DNA of 5,713 nucleotides. It comes from Clostridia bacterium (GTDB taxonomy: Bacteria > Bacillota_A > Clostridia > Peptostreptococcales > JAAYPU01). Shown here in pieces: positions 1 through 4,994 of this stretch (its first letter is position 1; each line of letters starts with the position of its first letter). The stretch spans positions 1 to 5,713 of the forward strand of contig JAKSCF010000234.1 in the NCBI GenBank assembly GCA_022360735.1. Direction: 5' to 3'. Below the pieces are notes generated by a model. It saw only the letters and a program-made list of their open reading frames with translations, ran no database searches and was not told the origin of the DNA. A program made the translations under genes and the position numbers.

Positions 1-3000
1 CTTCTGCAACCTTATACCCCAGTTTAGTCGCCAATCGTAGTGTATCTTCATGAATAAAAGTATGGTTTAATTCTAAACCTGTGTGAGCTGTCATCTGCTT
101 GTCCCAGATAACTTCTTCACCCAATAATACCTTCTTATTGTCCTGTAAGAACTTCCAGCCAGTTAACTGATTTAAGTCATCATATTCATAGAGATGATCA
201 TTTGCTCTAATGATATTACCCAGTTTATCATAGCTGTAATCATATACACCCAATGAATGATTATCTCCCTGTTTATAAGAAATGTTGTTAGGTAGATAAC
301 GACCATTAATAAAGTCATAATTGAATGACCCTACTACATTGTTACCATAATTTATTTTACTAAAGTGTCCAGTTTTTAAATAGTCAATTGAGTTAACCAA
401 TTGATTTCCATTCCAAAGAACTTTACTTACCTGGTTTATAGAATTATAATTATAGCTCAATGTACCCGCTGATTTTGGATATACAGTTTGAACCAGGTTA
501 TTGTTCTTATTGTAAGCATAACTGGTCTCATAATCCTTATTGCTTGCTAAATCACTCAACCTTTCAGATTTAGCCCGACCTCTTGCATCATAAGTATAAA
601 ACTTCTCAAATCGGTTGTTCTGCCGAACTTTGATCAACTGACCCAGTTCATTATAGTAATAGTTAATATCCTCTGAGACAGGTAGATTAACTCTGGTCAA
701 CTGATTATATTCATTATACTCATACTCGATAGTTTGACTATTCCGATCGATAGTTCGTTTCAATCTACCCAAACTATCATAGTAATTATAGACTGTGTAA
801 TTGGCAACATCATAGCTATAAACCTGTCCAAGATGATCGGGATAATAGGTCTTGATCAATTGACCAAGGTCATTATAGATATATCCCATCTGTTGATTTT
901 TTGCATCAGTAGTTTTGATAACATTACCATAGCCATCATATTCATAATAAGATGATAGCTCTACTCCCTTATTTTCCTCAATTGTCTGAACTGTTTGACC
1001 TTTTTTATCAGTAATTACTATCTGTTTTTTATTGTTTTGATCCACCGTAGTAGTCTTTCTGGTAAGATCATCATAGGAAATCGTATATAGAACAGTCACA
1101 TTGCCACTTTCAACTGTAGAAATCTTTGTCTTCCTACCAAATAGATCATATTCATAGACAGTCTCTATCTCATTTTCATCTATACTTTTTACTACCTGAC
1201 CCTGCCAGTTATAGATTGAACTGACAACACTATCCAGAGTTTTACCTGCTAAGTCTGAATATCTTTCGACCTTAACCTTCCGACCCAGCCCATCAAAATA
1301 GTGGATTAATACATTTTTTCTTTCACCATCATATACTTTGACCAGATTATTGAGATCATCATAGATAACTTCTTCATATGCTGCAGCTGTTTCAGAATCG
1401 GTCCTGGGATAGGTAATTTTTTTAACCCTACCAATTTGATCATATTCATAAGTTACTTCATGTCCACGGGGATCGATAATTTTGGTCTGATTACCAGTCA
1501 AAAAATCATACTCATATTTTACAGTGACCTCTTTACCAGCTATCGTTGTTCCTAAATCATTAACCAGATTTTTATTGATTGTCTGAGTTTGCTCACTAAG
1601 ATAGGCTGCATTATATTCTGAGCCATACTTATACTTAATAGTTATTGGATTTAATCCTTCCGCATCTAAAACTGTTCTCCCACAGTTCCCATAAATATCA
1701 TAGTCAAGATATTTTGTCTTGATCCAATAATCTGTACCATTATCATCCTTTGCTAAAGTTTTGCTCTCAAGCAAATTTCCCTTGCTATCATATTGATAAT
1801 AGACTTCAGAGGCAGCAACTTTTGTCCGCTCAGGATTCAAATATTTCTTGATCTTTAACTGACCGGCTGGCAGATTGTGAATCTCGCTTCCAACCAATCC
1901 ACTATTATTATAAAACTGAAAAGTATTACCTCCTTCTGAACCCAAACGATAGAATGAATTATAGTTAGCATTGACATATGATATCATCGTCTCATAACCC
2001 AATGGATCCAGGTTATAGACCAGATTACCATATGTATCATATTCCCAGACCTCTTCAGATAAAAGCCATTGTTGCTTCTTAGTCTTCTTATCAGTATTTA
2101 TGATCGAATCTGAAATATGACTATCATAAGTATTATCATAGATATTGCCATAATAGACTGATTTTTTAGTCCTTGCTTTATTAGAGTTATAGTCAGTATA
2201 GACAGTTCTAACTATTTTCTTATTTTTTTCATCGATAGTTTTTGTGCGAGTAACCAGACCATAATCATTTTTATTATAATAAGTTGATAAAATCAATTCA
2301 TCCTGTTCATTATATCTACTGGTCTTAATATGCCTGATTTTACGAATCCACTGTTTTTCAAAATTATATGTAAAGATTGTTTTCTGCACTAATTCTTCAA
2401 TATTTTCATCATTTAGATTATAAATCTTCTGAGAGGTTACCCAATATAAATAGTAGGATGAAGAATGTGTAACACCATTTTTATCAGTCCAGGAGTTGGT
2501 ATGTTTATTTATTTTATAATCATATTTGCTGATTTTTCCAGATGGATATTTAATTTCTGTTATACCAGCAGAGTTATATTTATATGTGGTTGTCCGATCT
2601 AAAGCATCCTTCACTGACATCTCATTATCTGAAAAAAGGTAAGTAACCAGTTTTTGATTATCTGCCTGCCGAACAATCTCTATTCTATCAGCATGATGAA
2701 TAATATCATAAATTCGACCGACTGAATCTTTAATCTTATTCATCCTTTCATTACTATCATAGAAAAATTCTATCTTATTATTGGCATTTCTTCCCCGAAT
2801 ATATTGAATTCTCCCATCATCATAAAAATGATAATATGTACCATCTGGTAAGTATAGCTGATAATGATGGGTGGTGTATTGAGGAATACCCAATATATCT
2901 CCAGTATATTTTTCATATCTAATAAGCTTAAAATAGCGAACCTTGCTATTTTCATAAATTCTTTTTTTATCTTTCCCAACATATTTTGTACTTATTGCGA

Positions 3001-3850
3001 CATCTTCATTAGAATAATCACACACACTACCATTTGGGAAATATATGTTTCCACTATCTATTTTAGGGAAACCAAGATCCCAGCCTGGATTTTTGGAGTT
3101 GACTAAATAGCTGATATCTGCTCTATCGTTATTATGAGTTTTTGAATTATAGTATCTACTGATGATTAAATCTAAACCATTGCGTCCAGGTACTTTTATA
3201 TCGCCTGCCATTAAAGTTAATATCCCTGAAGTGGTTGAAACAGCTTCACTCCCATTTTGAATTAAAGAAGCAAAAGGGTTAAGACCCTGTTTAACCCAGG
3301 GGCCCTCATTGGGGAGAGATGGTTCTGATGATGCTGAACTCACTCGAAAGCTTCCAGGAGAAGAATTTTGTTGATTGGATGCTGTGTTATCTGTAGCTTT
3401 TCTAACGACTACTTTATCTATTTTGAAAGAGCCAGCTAGCTCTGATAAGATAACATAATGACGTTCTTCACTCAGCTTAGATATTGTTTTTAGCTTGATC
3501 CAGTGCCAGCTACTATTTTTAATGTTTAAATCTTCTTGACCTATCTGTTGATTGGATTTAAAAAACGATAGTTTGGCTGAACCTGTACCACGCACATGAA
3601 CCCAGAACTCATAACTATCTTCTTGATATATGTCTAAGATCATTGATAGTAAGTCACCGGGTTGCGCTCCCTGTAATACAGAAACATAGCTACAATTATC
3701 ATCATTATCTATTAAGAACGATTCACCAATCAAATCTCCATGCTCAGCTTGAAGGATTTGATAAAGCTCGAGAGAGCTTGCCTGTCCCAAGCAGGAAAAA
3801 AGTAGAATGAAAGTAAAGCATAGAATCAGATTTCTTAATGTTTTAGTCAT
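1..3850 (-). CDS. Secreted YD-repeat (RHS-type) protein, C-terminus beyond window
   Basis: The reading frame is open without a stop from the ATG at 3850 down to the left edge, giving 1283 visible residues. AAGGAG at 3861-3866 sits 10 nt ahead of the start. Residues 1-24 look like a signal peptide: basic MTKTLRN, a hydrophobic core, then GQA before SS. An LFSC at 17-20 is a weak alternative lipobox. Residues about 28-148 form a predicted beta-rich domain with LQAEHGDLIGE, SYVSV and YEFWVHVRG, resembling CBM6/CBM35 carbohydrate-binding modules. A Ser/Pro/Asn-rich linker follows. Residues about 203-275 carry the entry motifs of RHS/YD proteins (TTSGILTL, KVPGRNGLDL, SRYYNS, NPGWDLGFPK). YD repeats dominate from about residue 602 to 1234. 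No RHS cap (DxxGxxxPxxxR type) or toxin tip is seen, so the tip and any partner gene lie to the left. The family forms hollow beta-shells on surface or secreted proteins. The architecture is clear; the biological role is inferred, either wall/matrix or contact-dependent antagonism. Confidence 0.9.
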   Translation of the reverse strand, partial: MTKTLRNLILCFTFILLFSCLGQASSLELYQILQAEHGDLIGESFLIDNDDNCSYVSVLQGAQPGDLLSMILDIYQEDSYEFWVHVRGTGSAKLSFFKSNQQIGQEDLNIKNSSWHWIKLKTISKLSEERHYVILSELAGSFKIDKVVVRKATDNTASNQQNSSPGSFRVSSASSEPSLPNEGPWVKQGLNPFASLIQNGSEAVSTTSGILTLMAGDIKVPGRNGLDLIISRYYNSKTHNNDRADISYLVNSKNPGWDLGFPKIDSGNIYFPNGSVCDYSNEDVAISTKYVGKDKKRIYENSKVRYFKLIRYEKYTGDILGIPQYTTHHYQLYLPDGTYYHFYDDGRIQYIRGRNANNKIEFFYDSNERMNKIKDSVGRIYDIIHHADRIEIVRQADNQKLVTYLFSDNEMSVKDALDRTTTYKYNSAGITEIKYPSGKISKYDYKINKHTNSWTDKNGVTHSSSYYLYWVTSQKIYNLNDENIEELVQKTIFTYNFEKQWIRKIRHIKTSRYNEQDELILSTYYNKNDYGLVTRTKTIDEKNKKIVRTVYTDYNSNKARTKKSVYYGNIYDNTYDSHISDSIINTDKKTKKQQWLLSEEVWEYDTYGNLVYNLDPLGYETMISYVNANYNSFYRLGSEGGNTFQFYNNSGLVGSEIHNLPAGQLKIKKYLNPERTKVAASEVYYQYDSKGNLLESKTLAKDDNGTDYWIKTKYLDYDIYGNCGRTVLDAEGLNPITIKYKYGSEYNAAYLSEQTQTINKNLVNDLGTTIAGKEVTVKYEYDFLTGNQTKIIDPRGHEVTYEYDQIGRVKKITYPRTDSETAAAYEEVIYDDLNNLVKVYDGERKNVLIHYFDGLGRKVKVERYSDLAGKTLDSVVSSIYNWQGQVVKSIDENEIETVYEYDLFGRKTKISTVESGNVTVLYTISYDDLTRKTTTVDQNNKKQIVITDKKGQTVQTIEENKGVELSSYYEYDGYGNVIKTTDAKNQQMGYIYNDLGQLIKTYYPDHLGQVYSYDVANYTVYNYYDSLGRLKRTIDRNSQTIEYEYNEYNQLTRVNLPVSEDINYYYNELGQLIKVRQNNRFEKFYTYDARGRAKSERLSDLASNKDYETSYAYNKNNNLVQTVYPKSAGTLSYNYNSINQVSKVLWNGNQLVNSIDYLKTGHFSKINYGNNVVGSFNYDFINGRYLPNNISYKQGDNHSLGVYDYSYDKLGNIIRANDHLYEYDDLNQLTGWKFLQDNKKVLLGEEVIWDKQMTAHTGLELNHTFIHEDTLRLATKLGYKVAE
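148..2050 (-). repeat. YD-repeat region within the RHS-type gene
   Basis: About twenty degenerate copies of the YD motif (YxYDxxGxL followed by a short beta hairpin) are encoded here. Examples, in protein order, are EYDTYGNLVY, QYDSKGNLLE, EYDQIGRVKK, EYDLFGRKTK, EYDGYGNVIK, IYNDLGQLIK, YYDSLGRLKR, YYNELGQLIK, TYDARGRAKS, SYDKLGNIIR and EYDDLNQLTG. At DNA level this appears as recurring plus-strand words such as CATATTCATA, which encode YEYD. The copies are diverged rather than identical, so this is an old protein repeat and not a recent DNA tandem duplication. The density rises towards the left, as expected for an RHS shell approaching its C-terminal end. Confidence 0.88.
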
Positions 3851-3880
3851 AAACCAACCACTCCTTATGATATTTTTTAT

Positions 3881-3899
3881 TATTTAATTTCATTAAATA
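3881..3899. repeat. AT-only inverted repeat in the leader of the YD-repeat gene
   Basis: TATTTAAT (3881-3888) and ATTAAATA (3892-3899) are perfect inverted copies separated by TTC. They lie between the predicted transcription start near 3912 and the ribosome-binding site at 3861-3866. The repeat could be a weak RNA hairpin or a regulator-binding palindrome. In such AT-rich DNA, chance is a real alternative. Confidence 0.4.
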
Positions 3900-3918
3900 G
3901 GACTATAGTAGCGGTTCT

Positions 3919-3946
3919 ATTATACCATATTTTTTTAATTTTGCAA
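3919..3946 (-). promoter_or_regulatory. Promoter of the YD-repeat gene
   Basis: On the minus strand, TTGCAA (3941-3946) is separated by 16 nt from a perfect TATAAT (3919-3924). A TG one base ahead of the -10 hexamer makes it an extended -10. The -35 matches TTGACA at only four of six positions, so the extended -10 probably carries the activity. Transcription should begin near 3912, leaving a leader of about 60 nt before the ATG at 3850. Assigned from consensus only. Confidence 0.7.
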
Positions 3947-4505
3947 TTATTAAAGTTTTATAATACAATATAAGTTATTATACTATATTAAAGTAATACG
4001 TTTTTTTCGGTATTCGATTCGTATATCTACCACAACTTTTTTTGACAAAAAATTTTATATTTCTGACTCTGAATTATTTTAAAATCCCATAGAGTATAAT
4101 TCAATTAGCAAAAATAAAAGGTAGAAGAATACTACTTTAAAGATACTTATGGAAGAACAATCTTTTAGTAGCAAAGTTTACGAGCATATTGATGTGAAGG
4201 TAGAAAGCTTTTTTTATTACTGATCAATAGTAGAATGTTTTTGTATTCCTGTACTCTTAAGCTTCAAGATTTAAATTTTTCATATTTTGATTCATTGTAA
4301 ATTATATATAATACAAAAGATATTGTTAATAGTATAAACTCTATATTACTTTTGAGTACAACTAGAAATATGAATGAACAATATTTAAAAAATTTCATGC
4401 GACTACTATCTCCTATACAGAGAGTAAATTTTGATTTCGATAAAGTGAATTAAACACTACAATAAAATATATTTTTCTAACTAAAACCCTAAGAGCCCTA
4501 AAGCC
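3947..4505. other. AT-rich divergent intergenic stretch without a convincing gene
   Basis: No coding region of useful length is seen on either strand. Two tiny open frames exist on the plus strand: 4149-4223 (24 codons) and 4370-4453 (27 codons). Neither has a proper ribosome-binding site. The segment 4129-4161 reads as EEYYFKDTYGR in another frame and then hits stops, so part of 4100-4230 could be a decayed coding fragment, though it is too short to assign. A TATAAT at 4095-4100 and another at 4307-4312 lack good -35 partners. The stretch separates two divergent promoters. Confidence 0.6.
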
Positions 4506-4534
4506 TTGACTTCTTTAAAAATAAAGTATATACT
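4506..4534 (+). promoter_or_regulatory. Promoter of the M-box / small ORF / mgtE transcript
   Basis: TTGACT (4506-4511) and TATACT (4529-4534) are separated by exactly 17 nt, each differing from consensus by one base. Transcription should begin near 4541. This leaves a leader of about 450 nt before mgtE that carries the M-box, its terminator and the small ORF. The position ahead of the aptamer is exactly where a riboswitch promoter is expected. Confidence 0.82.
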
Positions 4535-4542
4535 AAAATAAT

Positions 4543-4559
4543 AGTAAGCCGATCTTACT
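4543..4559 (+). repeat. Inverted repeat at the predicted transcription start
   Basis: AGTAAG (4543-4548) and CTTACT (4554-4559) form a 6-bp perfect stem with a 5-nt CCGAT loop, starting a few bases after the predicted start near 4541. It may be a 5'-end hairpin that protects the leader RNA from decay, or an operator overlapping the start site. The sequence alone does not distinguish these. Confidence 0.45.
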
Positions 4560-4582
4560 GTTATTCATTCACATTTCTAATA

Positions 4583-4607
4583 CTCTAGAATAAAATGAAT
4601 TCCAGAG
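4583..4607 (+). other. Short hairpin immediately upstream of the M-box core
   Basis: CTCTAGAAT (4583-4591) can pair with ATTCCAGAG (4599-4607) with one A-C mismatch, around a 7-nt loop. It abuts the aptamer's first strand. It may insulate the aptamer from upstream RNA or extend its base region. Predicted by eye only. Confidence 0.4.
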
Positions 4608-4610
4608 GTG

Positions 4611-4772
4611 TAATCTTCGTTAGGTGAGGCTCCTATACAGAAATATGCTACTGCCCGGAAACATCGAAAGATGCCAATGGGTCAACAGGGATTACCGAAA
4701 TAAGGTTCTACCTAATGTAGCTGGAGAATCTGCTCCTAAGCTGTATAGTGCAAAAACTCAACGAGTGGAGAT
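4611..4772 (+). promoter_or_regulatory. M-box (ykoK leader) Mg2+ riboswitch aptamer
   Basis: The conserved M-box blocks are present in order: GTTAGGTGAGGCTCCTAT (4619-4636), GCTACTGCCCGG (4647-4658), GCCAATGGGTCAACAG (4673-4688), ATAAGG (4700-4705), and the closing CTGTATAGTGC (4741-4751). Supporting helices are visible. CTATACAG (4633-4640) pairs with CTGTATAG (4741-4748). CATC (4662-4665) pairs with GATG (4670-4673) across a GAAA tetraloop. GGAG (4723-4726) pairs with CTCC (4733-4736). A basal P1 can form between TCGTT (4617-4621) and AACGA (4760-4764). The family senses Mg2+ directly and switches off Mg2+ transporter genes when Mg2+ is plentiful, which fits mgtE downstream. Confidence 0.96.
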
Positions 4773-4811
4773 GACTCTTATGGTCTAGTTTTTTAATGTC
4801 TTCCACTCGTT
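4760..4811 (+). promoter_or_regulatory. Antiterminator pairing of the M-box expression platform
   Basis: ACGAGTGGA (4761-4769) is perfectly complementary to TCCACTCGT (4802-4810). An A-U pair at 4760/4811 and a G-U pair at 4770/4801 extend it to 11 bp. The 5' strand overlaps the P1 strand of the aptamer (4760-4764), and the 3' strand is the left arm and loop side of the terminator. Mg2+ binding should lock P1 and free the terminator. Low Mg2+ should let the antiterminator form, so transcription continues. Confidence 0.85.
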
Positions 4812-4833
4812 CATTCGACTGGAAGACTTTTTT
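4798..4833 (+). terminator. Riboswitch-controlled intrinsic terminator
   Basis: GTCTTCCA (4798-4805) pairs with TGGAAGAC (4820-4827). The stem continues past a C-C mismatch as TCG (4807-4809) with CGA (4816-4818), leaving a 6-nt loop, and six T residues follow (4828-4833). It lies between the M-box and the small ORF, so it acts as a conditional attenuator and not as a gene end. Confidence 0.92.
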
Positions 4834-4850
4834 ACTTAATATGCTAAAAA

Positions 4851-4861
4851 AGGGGGGTGAT
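4851..4861 (+). promoter_or_regulatory. Near-perfect Shine-Dalgarno of the small ORF
   Basis: GGGGGTGAT (4853-4861) matches the full anti-Shine-Dalgarno complement GGAGGTGAT with a single A-to-G change that keeps a G-U pair. GGGGG ends 7 nt before the ATG at 4865. This decides the start: an in-frame ATG at 4841 would add eight residues but has no ribosome-binding site, only terminator sequence upstream. The site is also one arm of a 12-bp inverted repeat. Confidence 0.75.
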
Positions 4862-4864
4862 AGA

Positions 4865-4966
4865 ATGGATACAGACCCTAGTAGTAAACCTAAACGAAAA
4901 AACTTAATAAATCTAAGTAAACAATTGATTAATTCTATCACCCGAATGTATGACCTCTCCGGGTGA
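4865..4966 (+). CDS. 33-residue leader peptide or small protein between the M-box and mgtE
   Basis: The peptide starts MDTDPSSKPKRK, continues NLINLSKQLINSITRM and ends YDLSG; the stop is at 4964-4966, 28 nt before mgtE. I recognise no named family. Visible features are Asp2, Asp4 and Pro5 at the very N-terminus, a basic KPKRK patch at 8-12, and a C-terminal half that could be an amphipathic helix (Leu14, Leu17, Leu21, Ile25, Met28 on one face). The Shine-Dalgarno is one of the best in the window. The acidic/Pro start followed by basic residues resembles enterobacterial MgtL, whose N-terminus is known to destabilise ribosomes at low Mg2+. I infer a regulatory leader ORF acting on mgtE, or a small partner protein of MgtE. 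Transcription depends on the M-box. A chance ORF remains possible because it is so short. Confidence 0.6.
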   Translation: MDTDPSSKPKRKNLINLSKQLINSITRMYDLSG

Positions 4967-4980
4967 TCCAAATTCTATGT

Positions 4981-4989
4981 AAGGAGGGG
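4981..4989 (+). promoter_or_regulatory. mgtE Shine-Dalgarno with an upstream complementary segment
   Basis: AAGGAGGGG gives a strong ribosome-binding site at ideal spacing to the ATG at 4995. Its GGAGGGG can be masked by CCTCTCC at 4954-4960, which lies at the end of the small ORF, across a 22-nt loop. A ribosome terminating at 4964-4966 would physically cover the masking segment, so coupling between the two ORFs is plausible. Confidence 0.7.
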
Positions 4990-4994
4990 ATATT

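Larger units (their letters stand above)
4855..4989 (+). promoter_or_regulatory. Candidate translational RNA switch over the small ORF and mgtE ribosome-binding site
   Basis: Three pairings are visible. Stem A: GGGTGATAGAAT (4855-4866), which contains the small ORF's Shine-Dalgarno and the first two bases of its ATG, is perfectly complementary to ATTCTATCACCC (4932-4943). Stem B: ATCACCCG (4937-4944) pairs with CGGGTGAT (4960-4967) over a 15-nt loop. Stem C: CCTCTCC (4954-4960) can pair with the mgtE Shine-Dalgarno GGAGGGG (4983-4989) with one G-U. A and B share 4937-4943 and exclude each other. B and C compete at 4960. Ribosomes on the small ORF would melt these elements. The pairings are direct observations; the switching function is inferred. 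Confidence 0.5.

Noticed and set aside
734..955. Open frame of 73 codons on the plus strand
   Set aside because: It is antisense to the YD-repeat gene. Its Ile-rich translation is the complement of the recurring Tyr/Asp/Asn codons, and there is no ribosome-binding site.
148..2050. Recurring CATATTCATA-like words considered as a CRISPR-like or tandem DNA repeat
   Set aside because: Spacing and sequence are irregular, and the words always encode the YEYD part of YD repeats in one continuous reading frame, so they are explained by protein structure.
2770..3106. Open frames on both strands (2770-2982 minus, 2864-3106 plus)
   Set aside because: Both overlap the intact YD-repeat coding frame, which has recognisable RHS entry motifs here. 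They have no supporting start signals and show composition typical of shadow frames.
4042..4047. Perfect TTGACA on the plus strand as a promoter -35
   Set aside because: No acceptable -10 hexamer lies 15-19 nt downstream. The nearest TATAAT (4095-4100) is far too distant.
4149..4223. 24-codon plus-strand ORF starting MEEQSFSSKVYEHIDV
   Set aside because: There is no Shine-Dalgarno near the ATG and no good promoter; the upstream TATAAT at 4095-4100 lacks a -35. It is kept only as a possible decayed fragment.
4370..4453. 27-codon plus-strand ORF starting MNEQYLKNFMRLLSP
   Set aside because: It has no ribosome-binding site and no recognisable family. The preceding TATAAT at 4307-4312 has no properly spaced -35.
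4841..4864. Upstream in-frame ATG extending the small ORF to 41 residues (MLKKGGDR...)
   Set aside because: Only terminator sequence lies upstream, with no ribosome-binding site, and the extension would translate the Shine-Dalgarno that clearly serves the ATG at 4865.
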